A stretch of DNA of 64,000 nucleotides from Pontibacter sp. G13 (GCF_031851795.1 NZ_CP134696.1:5642001-5706000), one strand, 5' to 3'; counted from the stretch's first letter, positions 25,999 to 35,703 are shown. The notes: a model not told the origin generated them from the letters alone. Numbers and translations are program-made.

Positions 25999-27537
25999 AT
26001 GTCTCGGAACGTCCGAACACTGATAACTCTGGCATTCTGTATCGTTTTTTCATTTGATAGCTTTTCGCAGTCCAAGAAGCCCAATATTCTCGTCATTTGG
26101 GGCGATGATATCGGCATCACCAATGTCTCTGCCTATTCTCGTGGATTGATGGGGTATCACACCCCCAACATCGACCGGATCGCCAAGGAAGGCATTTTGT
26201 TTACCGATTATTATGGTGAGCAGAGCTGCACGGCAGGACGCGCTGCATTCATCACGGGCCAAAGTCCTGTCCGTACAGGATTGACCAAAGTGGGAATGCC
26301 CGGCGCAGATCTGGGGATTCAGGCGGGTGATCCAACCATTGCCGAGCTTCTGAAACCATTGGGGTATGCCACCGCACAATTCGGCAAAAACCACCTCGGA
26401 GACAAAGATGAATTCCTGCCCACCAATCACGGCTTCGACCAGTTTTTTGGGAATTTGTACCACTTGAATTCAGAGGAGGAGCCCGAAAACCCCGATTATC
26501 CTGATCCTAAAAAGTATCCTGATTTCCGCAAAAACTTCGGCCCAAGAGGAGTGATCAAATCCTCCGCAGACGGTCCTATCGAAGATACTGGGCCTTTGAC
26601 CAAAAAGCGCATGGAGACCGTGGATCGGGAGTTCCTCGAAGCTGCGAAGGCATTCATCAAGGAACAGGTCAGCTCCGGTAAGCCATTTTTCGTTTGGTTC
26701 AATTCCACCCGAATGCACTTCTACACCCACATTTCCGATGACATCGCAGGGCAATCCGGACAAGGGTTCTACAACGATGCCATGATGGAGCACGACGGAC
26801 ATGTCGGTGAATTGCTGGATCTCTTAGAGGAACTCAAAGTAGTGGACAACACGATTGTCTGCTATTCGACCGACAATGGTCCGCATTACAACGAATGGCC
26901 AGATGGAGGAATATCTCCATTCCGCGGGGAGAAGAACACCAACTGGGAAGGTGGATATCGGGTGCCATCTCTGGTGCGTTGGCCGGGGAAATTTCCGGCT
27001 GGTATGATCTGCAATGAGATCATGAGCCATACGGACTGGTTGCCTACGTTGGTGGCGGCGGCCGGAAATGACAATGTGAAGGACGAACTGATGAGTGGGT
27101 TCAAGGCGGGTTCCAAATCTTTCAAGGTGCATTTGGATGGATACAATTTCCTGCCGCATCTCATGGGGGAAGTGGACAAGGGACCTCGGGAGGAGTTTTT
27201 CTACTTCAATGACGACGGCCAATTGGTGAATATCCGCTACAATGACTGGAAGCTCGTCTTCATGGAACAGCTGTCTCATGGCATGGCGGTCTGGCGCGAT
27301 CCATTTGTCTCGCTTCGTGCTCCCAAGATCTTCAACCTTCGCCGTGATCCTTTTGAGCGCGCCGATACCGATTCCAACAATTACAACCACTGGTGGGTGA
27401 AACATGCCTTCCTCCTCGTGCCTGCACAGGCGTATGTGGGCAAATTCATCGAAACCTTCAAGGATTATCCGCCTAGACAGCGTCCTGCCAAATTCAATCT
27501 GGACGAAGTCATGGAGAGCTTGTACCAAACAAATTGA
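25999..27537 (+). CDS. Secreted arylsulfatase (formylglycine-dependent sulfatase)
   Basis: 512 residues from the ATG at 25999 (an upstream TTG at 25987 is weaker). Signal peptide ends near FDSFSQ. Sulfatase fold: metal site KKPNILVIWGDDIG (D-D), the formylglycine motif CTAGR in EQSCTAGRAAFITG (about 70-83; Ala replaces the usual Pro), KNHLGD and CYSTDNGPH. It removes sulfate esters outside the cytoplasm and needs a formylglycine-generating or anSME enzyme, not found here. Next gene (MoxR) starts 129 bp later after a weak hairpin. The substrate could be a sulfated algal polysaccharide; this is inferred. Confidence 0.92.
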   Translation: MSRNVRTLITLAFCIVFSFDSFSQSKKPNILVIWGDDIGITNVSAYSRGLMGYHTPNIDRIAKEGILFTDYYGEQSCTAGRAAFITGQSPVRTGLTKVGMPGADLGIQAGDPTIAELLKPLGYATAQFGKNHLGDKDEFLPTNHGFDQFFGNLYHLNSEEEPENPDYPDPKKYPDFRKNFGPRGVIKSSADGPIEDTGPLTKKRMETVDREFLEAAKAFIKEQVSSGKPFFVWFNSTRMHFYTHISDDIAGQSGQGFYNDAMMEHDGHVGELLDLLEELKVVDNTIVCYSTDNGPHYNEWPDGGISPFRGEKNTNWEGGYRVPSLVRWPGKFPAGMICNEIMSHTDWLPTLVAAAGNDNVKDELMSGFKAGSKSFKVHLDGYNFLPHLMGEVDKGPREEFFYFNDDGQLVNIRYNDWKLVFMEQLSHGMAVWRDPFVSLRAPKIFNLRRDPFERADTDSNNYNHWWVKHAFLLVPAQAYVGKFIETFKDYPPRQRPAKFNLDEVMESLYQTN

Positions 27538-27554
27538 CAAGGAAATATCACCGC

Positions 27555-27590
27555 GGGATCTGGTCAGCATCAGCGCCAGATCCCCATTTC
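27555..27590 (+). terminator. Weak hairpin between the sulfatase and MoxR genes
   Basis: GGGATCTGG (27555-27563) / CCAGATCCC (27576-27584), then CCATTTCCC. Lacks a good U tract, so it may only attenuate read-through into the MoxR operon. Confidence 0.4.
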
Positions 27591-27666
27591 CCATCTGAGG
27601 GTTTCTATTCTTCCTCCAAAACAAAGGCCACTTACAGAGGCTTACAGAACCATAACCAAGAGGAGC

Positions 27667-28632
27667 ATGTCTACGCTTTCGGATATTCAATCACTCAAGG
27701 ATCGGATGCATCGCTCAATCGTCGGGCAGGAGCATCTGATCGAACGATTGATCATCACGTTGCTGGCGGATGGCAATATGTTGCTTGAAGGTCTTCCTGG
27801 CCTTGCCAAAACACGTGCGATCAAGAGTCTCGCACGGGAATTGGAGGCAGGATTGAGCCGGATTCAGTTCACGCCGGATTTGTTGCCGAGCGATATTACG
27901 GGCACAGAAATCTATCTCCCCGAAGCTGAGAATCCTTTTGAATTTCAGCCCGGTCCGATTTTCAGCAACCTCATTTTGGCAGATGAAATCAACCGTGCGC
28001 CTGCCAAGGTTCAATCAGCTTTGTTGGAAGCGATGGAAGAACGGCAAGTGTCCGTCGCGGGAAAAACCTATCCGATGGCACCGCTTTTTATGGTGTTGGC
28101 CACCCAGAATCCCGTTGAGCAGGAAGGGACCTATCCATTGCCGGAAGCCCAGATGGACCGGTTTCTGATGCACGTAACGATTGATTATCCCAGCGATGAA
28201 GAAGAGTTGGCCATTTTGAGAATGGTCCGGGGGGAAGCGAGTCAGAATGGAACTGAGGCCGCACCGGTGATTCCGCAGGATGTCCTTTTCGCAGCGAGAA
28301 AGGAGATCCTTTCCGTCCATGTATCCGAATCGATGGAGCGATATATGGTGGACCTCGTCGCAGCCACTCGGAGACCTGCTGAACTGAATGATGATCTGGG
28401 GAGTTGGATAGACTTTGGAGCAAGTCCCCGAGGAACCTTGGCCTTGGATAAGGCTTCAAGAGCGCATGCTTGGCTAGCTGGGCAGGATTTTGTCAGCCCC
28501 GAAGATATCCGGGCGATTTTCCACGATGTGTTGAGACATCGCCTGATCATGAGTTATGAAGCACAGGCGGCAGGCGTGAATGCGGACAGGGCCTTGGATG
28601 ATGTGTTGAAATTGGTTGCGGTAAATGGTTGA
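27667..28632 (+). CDS. MoxR family AAA+ ATPase
   Basis: 321 residues. Walker A EGLPGLAKT (about 41-49), Walker B LILADEINRAPAKVQSALL, sensor ATQNPVEQEGTYPLPEAQMDRF: all standard MoxR. MoxR ATPases act as chaperones with VWA proteins, here those encoded downstream. First gene of a six-gene operon; ribosome site AGAGGAG before the ATG. The next start codon (28635) lies 2 bp after its stop. Confidence 0.95.
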   Translation: MSTLSDIQSLKDRMHRSIVGQEHLIERLIITLLADGNMLLEGLPGLAKTRAIKSLARELEAGLSRIQFTPDLLPSDITGTEIYLPEAENPFEFQPGPIFSNLILADEINRAPAKVQSALLEAMEERQVSVAGKTYPMAPLFMVLATQNPVEQEGTYPLPEAQMDRFLMHVTIDYPSDEEELAILRMVRGEASQNGTEAAPVIPQDVLFAARKEILSVHVSESMERYMVDLVAATRRPAELNDDLGSWIDFGASPRGTLALDKASRAHAWLAGQDFVSPEDIRAIFHDVLRHRLIMSYEAQAAGVNADRALDDVLKLVAVNG

Positions 28633-28634
28633 GC

Positions 28635-29579
28635 ATGGAGACGGAAAAACGCGCATATCCGCCCGAAGTGGCCTGTACGTTGGATGATCTCATGCAATTG
28701 GAGTACCAGACCCATGGGTTTTCCTATCTCCCCCAACAACCTGTAAATAGCCTGCTGGCGGGAAAGCATAGCTCGAGATTGAGAGGGCGGGGATTGGATT
28801 TTGAAGAGGTCAGATTGTACGCGAAAGGTGATGATATTCGGAATATCGACTGGAGGGTGACAGCCCGGACGGGGAAAACGCACTCCAAGGTTTTCACTGA
28901 AGAACGTGAGCGACCTGTGTTTGTGGTGGTGGATCAAACCTCTGGGATGTTCTTTGGTAGCAAGCGATTCACCAAGTCAGTCATTGCTGCTCAGGCTGCA
29001 GCACTGGCGGGTTTTCGGGTGATCCGGCAAGGGGATCGGCTAGGGGGAATGGTGTTTTTCGATCAAGGGGCGGAGTATGTTTCTCCCAAAAGGGATCGAC
29101 GTTCCCTGATGCATTTCCTCAAGCTCATCGTCCAGTACAACCAATTGTTGCCTGAGTACCCCGAAGCGGGGGAATTTATTGATCGTGTCAAAACCGGGGT
29201 ATCCAAAATCCGCAAAATAGCCACGCACGATTTTTTGATCATCTTGATCAGCGATTTCAGGCGTCATCACCCCGAGGTGGCCAAGTCATTGGTCGAAATG
29301 TCCCGGCACAACGATATCCTGCTGTTGCATGTCATGGACCCACTAGAGGGAGAGCTGCCCAACCAGACCATGATTCTGGAAAATGATCGTGGACAACTTC
29401 GAATAGATCCGGAGCCCGAGCTCTATCAAAGATATCGAGAGGATTACAAATCGGTCAATCAGCAATTCGCTCGAAAAATGCGCCGATACGGGATACCGGT
29501 CGGTACACTGACTACGGAATTTCCTGCTGCACCTCAGTTGAGAACCCTGCTGGGAGGAGGTCCTCCCCGTAAACGATGA
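28635..29579 (+). CDS. DUF58 protein of the MoxR/Bat operon
   Basis: 314 residues from the ATG at 28635 (a TTG two codons upstream overlaps the MoxR stop). DUF58 core FEEVRLYAKGDDIRNIDWRV (about 59-78) and a VWA-like segment VFVVVDQTSGMFFGS (about 95-109; D-x-S-like site altered to DQTSG). Usual second gene of MoxR operons, probably a client or partner of MoxR. Overlaps the next ORF by 4 bp. Confidence 0.92.
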   Translation: METEKRAYPPEVACTLDDLMQLEYQTHGFSYLPQQPVNSLLAGKHSSRLRGRGLDFEEVRLYAKGDDIRNIDWRVTARTGKTHSKVFTEERERPVFVVVDQTSGMFFGSKRFTKSVIAAQAAALAGFRVIRQGDRLGGMVFFDQGAEYVSPKRDRRSLMHFLKLIVQYNQLLPEYPEAGEFIDRVKTGVSKIRKIATHDFLIILISDFRRHHPEVAKSLVEMSRHNDILLLHVMDPLEGELPNQTMILENDRGQLRIDPEPELYQRYREDYKSVNQQFARKMRRYGIPVGTLTTEFPAAPQLRTLLGGGPPRKR

Positions 29580-30085
29580 TGGTCATGCCTCAACCTGATA
29601 GTTTGCAAGCTTCGAAAGTACCCTTTTCCGGTGAACTCATCGAGCCGGAAGCTGTGGCATTTTCCTTCCACGAACCCGGTTGGTTTTTCCTTGCTGGATG
29701 TATTCTAGCGGGAATATTCGTGTTGATTACCCACAGGATCAAGCGGCGAAAACGCTGGGCTTACCGAAGGCAAGCTCTGGCATTGCTCAAGAAAGTTCCT
29801 CGTCGGTTTTCGGCCCCTGCTACCCAGATTATCGCGATCAATCAGATTCTCAAACGGGTGGCCATGACGACCTACGGGAGAGAACAAGTAGCGGGTCTGT
29901 ATGGAGGAGACTGGCTGGAATTTCTCCGGCGAGAAACCCCCAAGGCCCAGTGGGACGATTCCTTCGAATGGCTCACCAAAGCAGCCTACCTTCCGTCGCA
30001 AAAATTGACGGAGCTCAGTGAGTCCATGGCGGAATCGATCCGGTCATGGGCAAGTGAATGGATCAGACATCATGGAAACGTTTGA
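29576..30085 (+). CDS. DUF4381 membrane protein
   Basis: 169 residues with one membrane helix (about 42-58, FFLAGCILAGIFVLI) followed by a basic stretch (HRIKRRKRWAYRR), then a soluble helical DUF4381 domain containing YGREQVAGLYGGDWLEFL. Sits in the membrane with its C-terminus in the cytoplasm. Regular member of MoxR-Bat operons; overlaps both neighbours (4 bp upstream, 14 bp downstream). Confidence 0.88.
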   Translation: MMVMPQPDSLQASKVPFSGELIEPEAVAFSFHEPGWFFLAGCILAGIFVLITHRIKRRKRWAYRRQALALLKKVPRRFSAPATQIIAINQILKRVAMTTYGREQVAGLYGGDWLEFLRRETPKAQWDDSFEWLTKAAYLPSQKLTELSESMAESIRSWASEWIRHHGNV

Positions 30086-31067
30086 ATGGGGTTATCCTTG
30101 GGCTTTTGCCTGCCTGCCGCTGCCATTGCTGGTTTGGGCGTTCATGCCTCCGGTGTTGCATCGAAGGTCAGCTTTGCGTGCACCAGTCATGGAAAGGCTG
30201 GAAGAATTGACGGGTCGCCAAGCCAAGGATGGGGTTCGGATTGCTCGTAAGGGATGGGTGAGGAGCTTGGCCTTGTGGCTGATTTGGGTTGCTTTGATCA
30301 CAGCTTTGGCCTCTCCACAATTGGTGGGAGAGCCCGAAAAACAGGTCAAGGAAGCCCGGAATTTCCTGATTGCCGCTGATATCTCCTTTTCTATGGATAC
30401 CCGCGATTGGGTCGTCGATGGTAAACGGATGTCCCGCTGGCAAGGGGTGAAATCCGTCTTGGCTGATTTCATACAAAAGCGGGAAGGGGACCGCATGGGG
30501 TTGGTTTTCTTTGGCTCACAAGCCTATATGCAGGCTCCTTTTACCCCAGACTTGGACCTGATCCATTCTCTATTGGACGAAACGGAAGTGGGGATGGCAG
30601 GCCAGCAAACCGTAATCGGAAACGCCATCGGCATGGCCATCCGAATGTTTGAATCCGATACCACTCGGCAACGGGTCGTGGTGTTGCTCACAGATGGTGT
30701 GGACAGTGGTAGCGATGTGACTCCCCTAGATGCGGCCTATTCCGCCAAGCAGGATTCGATTGTCATCTACACCATTGGAATTGGCGACCCTGCTACTCGC
30801 GGTTCTGATTTGGACGAGCGAACGCTTCAATCTATGGCTGAAACCACAGGCGGGAAATATTTCCGGGCCATTGATCAGCAGAAGCTTCAGGAAATCTATG
30901 AGATCCTCGACGAATTGGAACCCATCGAATACGAAGCGGAAGCCTACCAACCCAAGCAGTTACTCTATTCATATCCACTGGCGGTTGCATTGGCACTGGC
31001 GCTAATCGTAACCTTGATCTCGACTGTTTGGAATTTGTTGAAACCCAACCCTCGAACCGATGAATGA
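30072..31067 (+). CDS. BatA-like VWA membrane protein
   Basis: 331 residues from the ATG at 30072. N-terminal membrane helix (about 8-24), second helix (about 62-78), VWA domain with MIDAS motif DISFS (near 104-108) and LLTDGVDSGSD, and a C-terminal helix (about 300-322). Same layout as BatA of the Bacteroides aerotolerance operon. Probably forms a metal-binding complex with the next protein at the inner membrane. Overlaps the next gene by 8 bp. Confidence 0.9.
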   Translation: METFEWGYPWAFACLPLPLLVWAFMPPVLHRRSALRAPVMERLEELTGRQAKDGVRIARKGWVRSLALWLIWVALITALASPQLVGEPEKQVKEARNFLIAADISFSMDTRDWVVDGKRMSRWQGVKSVLADFIQKREGDRMGLVFFGSQAYMQAPFTPDLDLIHSLLDETEVGMAGQQTVIGNAIGMAIRMFESDTTRQRVVVLLTDGVDSGSDVTPLDAAYSAKQDSIVIYTIGIGDPATRGSDLDERTLQSMAETTGGKYFRAIDQQKLQEIYEILDELEPIEYEAEAYQPKQLLYSYPLAVALALALIVTLISTVWNLLKPNPRTDE

Positions 31068-32775
31068 CTGGATTTCCATAGATTGGCAGGCATTTCATTT
31101 CCTGAGGCCCAAAGTGCTTTGGGCATTGATTGGGGTTGCGGGAATCTTCCTCCTGCTCTGGATTCGGCATCGGAGGCAGGAGGCTTGGCAGATGATGATA
31201 TCCCCGGCGTTGAGACCCTTCATGTTTTCATCCCAAGTCGCCAAGCGAAAAGTCGGTCCCAAATGGTGGTGGCTGATCGCGATGATGACCTCCGTGATAG
31301 CGCTCGCGGGTCCAACTTGGCTGCAGGTGGAAAAGCCCGGGCAACAAGTGGAAGCAGTCCTGTTGATTCTGTTGGATGTTTCTCCTTCCATGAATGTGGA
31401 GGATATTCAACCTGCTCGTTTGGAACGGGCGAAATACAAAATCCGAGACTTGTTGGATGCCAATCCCCGAGCCAAGGCTGGATTGGTTGCCTATGCGGGT
31501 ACGGCCCATCTGGTGGTGCCCTTCACTTCGGATTATCCCAATCTCACTTACCAACTCCAAAGTCTCACCCCGCGGATCATGCCGGTTCGGGGGACGAATC
31601 TTGGGCTAGCACTAGAACTGACGGATTCTCTCATGCGGAATGTCGATGCGCCTTCCACCATCCTGATCGTGTCGGATGGGATTTCGGCGGAGGACTTCGA
31701 ATCCCTGAAAGCTTTTCAGGATACCACTTCGGATCGAATTGAATACATGGCCATTGCTACACCTACTGGAGGGCCTGTGCCTTGGGGAAGAAAAGGGCGA
31801 TTCATGGATGATCCTGATGGCGGGCAAGCGATTGCATCGATGGACCCTCAACGGATGATGGCGGTGGATCAATTGGAGCAAGTAAAGGTAACGACCGTAA
31901 CGCTGGACAGTACGGACGTGAATGAGTTGGCGGAACATATCCGGGCGAATCTCACCTTCTCTCAAAAGCTCAAGGATCAAGATTCGCAGTGGGAAGATAT
32001 GGGATTCTACTTGGTCATACCCGTGGTGATCATTTGCCTGTTTTGGTTCCGAAAGGGCTGGGTCGTGCTATCCTCGGTATGTGGATTGATGATCTTGTCG
32101 GGATGCGACGGACGGGTACATGTGAAAGACTTATTTGTCTCCAAAGATTACCAAGGACAAATGCTCGCCAATGAGGGGGAGTTTGAAGGAGCAGCACGCA
32201 CGTATGAAGACCCACTCCGCAAGGGGGTTGCCTATTACAAAGCGGGTCAATACGATCTGGCTATCGAGGCATTTAGTCGGGATACGAGCGCCATGGCCGC
32301 CTACAATCTAGGGTTGGCATATGTGCAAGTGGGGGCTTATCAGCAGGCGATGCTCTCCTTTGGGCAGGCAGCTGCCAAGGATTCTAGTTTGGCACAACAG
32401 GCCAACCAAGCTCAAATCGCCCTGCAGACGACCATGGACTCCAAGAAGGTCAAGCAGCCCCCTGGAGAAGATGGACACGGAGGAGATCCCGATGAAGAAT
32501 TTGGCGTGGACGGTGGAGAATCGTTGAGTGATGATACCCAAGTGGACCAATTGCCTGATTCGAAGGGAAGGGTAACTGAAAATTCCGTGACGGATATTCG
32601 GATGGGAAAAGAGCTGGAATTTCCTGATCAGCAGCAGGAAATGACTGCGGAAGTCGGGAAGAATATCCTCCTGCGAAAGGTCAGCGATGACCCCTCGGAA
32701 TTCATGAGAAAGAAATTTTTGTATCAGGCTCGGAAGCACTATTCCGGCATCAAAACCCCTCGAAAAGCATGGTAG
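31060..32775 (+). CDS. BatB/BatC-like fusion: VWA protein with TPR tail
   Basis: 571 residues. Two N-terminal membrane helices, VWA domain with MIDAS DVSPS (near 107-111), a helix pair near 318-350, then TPR-type repeats (about 375-465, AYYKAGQYDLAIEAFSRD and AAYNLGLAYVQVGAYQQAM) and an acidic linker. In Bacteroides these are separate BatB and BatC; here they are fused. A lipobox-like LSGC at about 345-348 sits after an inner helix, so it is unlikely to be lipidated. Overlaps the next gene by 7 bp. Confidence 0.9.
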   Translation: MNDWISIDWQAFHFLRPKVLWALIGVAGIFLLLWIRHRRQEAWQMMISPALRPFMFSSQVAKRKVGPKWWWLIAMMTSVIALAGPTWLQVEKPGQQVEAVLLILLDVSPSMNVEDIQPARLERAKYKIRDLLDANPRAKAGLVAYAGTAHLVVPFTSDYPNLTYQLQSLTPRIMPVRGTNLGLALELTDSLMRNVDAPSTILIVSDGISAEDFESLKAFQDTTSDRIEYMAIATPTGGPVPWGRKGRFMDDPDGGQAIASMDPQRMMAVDQLEQVKVTTVTLDSTDVNELAEHIRANLTFSQKLKDQDSQWEDMGFYLVIPVVIICLFWFRKGWVVLSSVCGLMILSGCDGRVHVKDLFVSKDYQGQMLANEGEFEGAARTYEDPLRKGVAYYKAGQYDLAIEAFSRDTSAMAAYNLGLAYVQVGAYQQAMLSFGQAAAKDSSLAQQANQAQIALQTTMDSKKVKQPPGEDGHGGDPDEEFGVDGGESLSDDTQVDQLPDSKGRVTENSVTDIRMGKELEFPDQQQEMTAEVGKNILLRKVSDDPSEFMRKKFLYQARKHYSGIKTPRKAW

Positions 32776-34133
32776 CGAATGATTGGTGGAAATACGGCCT
32801 ATTCGGCCTGCTCATCGGATGGATGCTTGGAGGAAATGCCTTGGCCCAGCCGACTCGGTATTTCGCCACGGCCACCGTCTATCCCAAGGAGGTATTTCCC
32901 GGGCAGCCTGCCAAGGTGACGATTCGGGTCTCTACCAATCGGTGGTTTACCGATCCGTTGCAAATTGGCAATCTTCAAGTGGAAAATGCCTTTCTGGTGA
33001 AATTCGACCGACCCTTAAGTACGGACATTCAAAAAGATGGAAGCACTTGGCCAACGCTGGTTTTTTACTACCTGCTTTATCCCTATACTACCGGAACTGT
33101 CACTTTTCCCGAGTTGAACATCACGGCCTTCATTCCCCCAGAAGGCGACTACAAAGGTCGTGCGTACCAAATCAAGACCAGACCGCAGGAAATCTCTGTA
33201 AAGGATTATCCCGAAGGAGCCAACCCTCGCACTTGGCTAGTGGCCTCCAATGTCTCAGTTTCGGAAAAATGGGACCAGCCTTTGAAAGATCTGAAAGTCG
33301 GAGATGTGCGAAAGCGGACGATCACCATTCGGGGGTATGGCACGCTTTCGAGTTTGATTCCGCCCACCGTTCCGCCGAGCTATTCAGGGATGTCCATTTA
33401 TCCTGACAAGCCCAAACTCTCTGATCGTCAGACTTCCAATAATGTCAATGGCGTGAGGATCGAGTCTTATACCTACCTACTGGAACAGGCAGGTCGCTAT
33501 GTGTTGCCGGAAATCGAGATCGCTTATTGGCACCCCACCCGTAATACCATGATCACCAGATCAATTCCCGCCGATACGATGGACGTAGCCGAAAACGACG
33601 ATCTGGCTATGTTGCAGACATTGCGAGATTCATTGAGGCAAATTCACCAAGAAGAGGAACTGGCTGAAAATCCTCCCTTTTCCTTCATGGGAATGAATTT
33701 GACACAATTACTCGGATGGGGGCTTGTACTCTTGGTGGTAGGCTTGGTGTTGGGGAATTGGACACTCAATCTATGGAAGATGTGGAAGGCTAGACAAGCG
33801 GCTTACCAAGACAGTGAGGAAGCATGGTTTGATCGTTTTCGAAGATCCTTGAAAAAAGGAAGCGCGCGAGACACGCAAAATGCCCTGTATAGCTGGTGGG
33901 ATCGGATCAGGGGACATGCGCATGAGCCAGTCATCGCTGATCTCGCGGCTGCTACGCAGACTCCACAGGCAGAGCAGGAAGAAGCTGCATTGGCGGCGTA
34001 TCTGGATGGAAATGGTGCCCAGCCTTGGAGTCCCAAGCTACTTGGACAGGCGGTTTCGCAAGCCCGAAAGCGCTGGAAAAACCGAAGGAAGCGTTTGGGC
34101 CCCGATCTGGAGCAATGGAATTTTTCGGAGTAA
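32769..34133 (+). CDS. BatD family protein
   Basis: 454 residues, signal peptide ending NALAQ (about 27), a large periplasmic BatD part with Ig-like strands (TVYPKEVFPGQPAKVTIRVS; later TIRGYGTLSSLIPPTVPP) and one membrane helix near 313-333 followed by a basic cytoplasmic tail. Last gene of the MoxR-Bat operon, which is linked to stress or envelope quality functions in the families known. It converges on the Rieske gene with only 4 bp between stops and no clear terminator. Confidence 0.9.
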   Translation: MVANDWWKYGLFGLLIGWMLGGNALAQPTRYFATATVYPKEVFPGQPAKVTIRVSTNRWFTDPLQIGNLQVENAFLVKFDRPLSTDIQKDGSTWPTLVFYYLLYPYTTGTVTFPELNITAFIPPEGDYKGRAYQIKTRPQEISVKDYPEGANPRTWLVASNVSVSEKWDQPLKDLKVGDVRKRTITIRGYGTLSSLIPPTVPPSYSGMSIYPDKPKLSDRQTSNNVNGVRIESYTYLLEQAGRYVLPEIEIAYWHPTRNTMITRSIPADTMDVAENDDLAMLQTLRDSLRQIHQEEELAENPPFSFMGMNLTQLLGWGLVLLVVGLVLGNWTLNLWKMWKARQAAYQDSEEAWFDRFRRSLKKGSARDTQNALYSWWDRIRGHAHEPVIADLAAATQTPQAEQEEAALAAYLDGNGAQPWSPKLLGQAVSQARKRWKNRRKRLGPDLEQWNFSE

Positions 34134-34137
34134 TAAG

Positions 34138-34536
34138 CTATAGGAACTCGTTCAGCACCCAGATCTCATCGTTTCGGATTTCATACCGGTAGCGATGAAG
34201 CGGCCCCGGTGGAGGCCCATCAATGACTTGACCTGTGCGGTCGTAGCGGCCATCATGACATGGGCAGACAAACTCCTCATCGCGTTCCTCCCATTCCACG
34301 GTGCATTTTTTATGACGGCAGATCAGGCTGAAGATGGTCAATTCTCCATCAAGGTAGGTGAGGAAAATCTGCTTTCGATTGAATCTAGAGACAAGGAATG
34401 GAACAGCCTCGATATCCGCTACCGCACAGACCTTCATTTCTGGATCATCGAATATCGAGCAGCTTTCGACTGAACCCAGCATACAAGCTCCGGCACCTGC
34501 TGCAAGCGATTTTTTCAGAAACTCGGATCGTTTCAT
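34138..34536 (-). CDS. Rieske [2Fe-2S] protein
   Basis: 132 residues from the ATG at 34536, which overlaps the riboflavin synthase stop as ATGA. Cluster motifs CRH (CxH) and CPCH (CxxH), about 15 residues apart, coordinate a Rieske centre. The N-terminus MKRSEFLKKSLAAGAGACM looks like a weak Tat signal (KR) and has Cys near 26 (SVESC) that could be lipidated. Exported electron-transfer protein; partner unknown. Coupling to riboflavin synthase is a genomic association only. Confidence 0.88.
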   Translation of the reverse strand: MKRSEFLKKSLAAGAGACMLGSVESCSIFDDPEMKVCAVADIEAVPFLVSRFNRKQIFLTYLDGELTIFSLICRHKKCTVEWEERDEEFVCPCHDGRYDRTGQVIDGPPPGPLHRYRYEIRNDEIWVLNEFL

Positions 34537-35138
34537 GATTGAAGAGCCTGATGCTTGAGGATGTATTTGCCGAGAATGTCGAATTCGAGATTGACCCGAT
34601 CCCCAGCTTTGAGTTGATGAAATTGCGTGTGCTCCCAAGTGAATGGAATGATCGTGACTTCGAACCGATTGGCCTCGGTATTGGCTACGGTCAAGGAAAC
34701 ACCATTCACGCAGATGGAACCACGATTGACCATCAGTGATTGGAATTGCAGATCGAATTCGAACCCGATCATCCAAGATCCTTCACGCTCCTCAATGTGG
34801 CTGACTGTGCCGATTCCATCCACATGCCCTTGAACAAAGTGCCCGTCCAGTCTCGCTCCCACTTTTAGGCAGCGCTCGACATTGACCACGTCCCCGACTT
34901 GCCAATCTCCCAATTGAGTTTTGATCAGCGTTTCTTCCACCGCGGTTACAGCATAGGCCACTCCTGCCTCCTGCTCGTCGAAGATTTCGGTGACCGTGAG
35001 ACATACGCCATTGTGCGAGATGGATTGATCCACACGGATGGGTTCGTCAAAGGGGGTACGGATATGGAAGGTGCGATTGGTACCTTCGGTTTGGATGGAT
35101 TCCACCTTTCCGAGGAATTCGATGATGCCTGTAAACAT
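34533..35138 (-). CDS. ribE: Riboflavin synthase alpha chain
   Basis: 201 residues, usual length. Catalyses dismutation of two lumazine molecules to riboflavin. N-terminal MFTGIIEFLG, two repeated barrels with NGVCLTV (about 43-49) and NGVSLTV (about 146-152), the internal repeat of the family. Stop overlaps the Rieske start. No other riboflavin genes are present in the window. Confidence 0.97.
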   Translation of the reverse strand: MFTGIIEFLGKVESIQTEGTNRTFHIRTPFDEPIRVDQSISHNGVCLTVTEIFDEQEAGVAYAVTAVEETLIKTQLGDWQVGDVVNVERCLKVGARLDGHFVQGHVDGIGTVSHIEEREGSWMIGFEFDLQFQSLMVNRGSICVNGVSLTVANTEANRFEVTIIPFTWEHTQFHQLKAGDRVNLEFDILGKYILKHQALQS

Positions 35139-35175
35139 GCCGCAAATGTACGGAATTTCCTTGCAGGAGTTGGGG

Positions 35176-35703
35176 CTACCGGAAGACTACCCGGATGGGA
35201 TCGGCATGCAGGGTGCCGGTCCAGACATCGAACTCTGATGCAAGGGGATCTGCAATATTCTGATAGGTGCCATGAAGAGTCGCTTCGATGGATTCCCCAT
35301 AGAGATCGGGAAACCCCGTCCATTTGGCCGTTCGGAGATCTACTTCTAGAATGACGGATTCACCGGGGGGCAAGGTCCAGAAGTCTGGGAAATCACCATC
35401 CCAATGCTTGAGCGAGACTCGTTCGATGGGATGTTGCTCGCCATCCGCAATCCAGAAGAGTTTGAGGTTGAAGTATCCCCACGTGTTCCAATCCTTCCAG
35501 ACGCGTACAGGCTGGCGGGATTCATTGGTGAGCTTGGCGTGTATACGGGGATATCGGGCCATGGAGATTTCCCGTTCCCCACTGGGATCTGTGATCGGGA
35601 CAATCAACTCAAGAGAAAGGGGAGGACGGTCTGCGGAAATCTCAAGAGGTGCAGTCACCATCCATGACGAAAGGAATAGCAGGCAAGCAGCGAAGGTATT
35701 CAT
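35176..35703 (-). CDS. Secreted hypothetical protein
   Basis: 175 residues from the ATG at 35703 (a TTG three codons upstream is less likely). Signal peptide ends near ISADRPP. The rest is a beta-sandwich-like domain with KLTNESRQPVRVWKDWNTWG (about 58-77) and a LPPGESVILEV strand, a pattern seen in periplasmic Ig-like proteins. No family recognised. Lies 37 bp downstream of the riboflavin synthase start on the same strand. Confidence 0.72.
   Translation of the reverse strand: MNTFAACLLFLSSWMVTAPLEISADRPPLSLELIVPITDPSGEREISMARYPRIHAKLTNESRQPVRVWKDWNTWGYFNLKLFWIADGEQHPIERVSLKHWDGDFPDFWTLPPGESVILEVDLRTAKWTGFPDLYGESIEATLHGTYQNIADPLASEFDVWTGTLHADPIRVVFR

Noticed and set aside
26824-27690. 288-codon minus-strand ORF opposite the sulfatase
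   Set aside because: Antisense shadow; sequence is His/Arg rich and unlike any family.
34138-34776. 212-residue version of the Rieske protein
   Set aside because: The extra 80 residues lie over riboflavin synthase in another frame; the ATG at 34536 gives a signal sequence and ATGA coupling.
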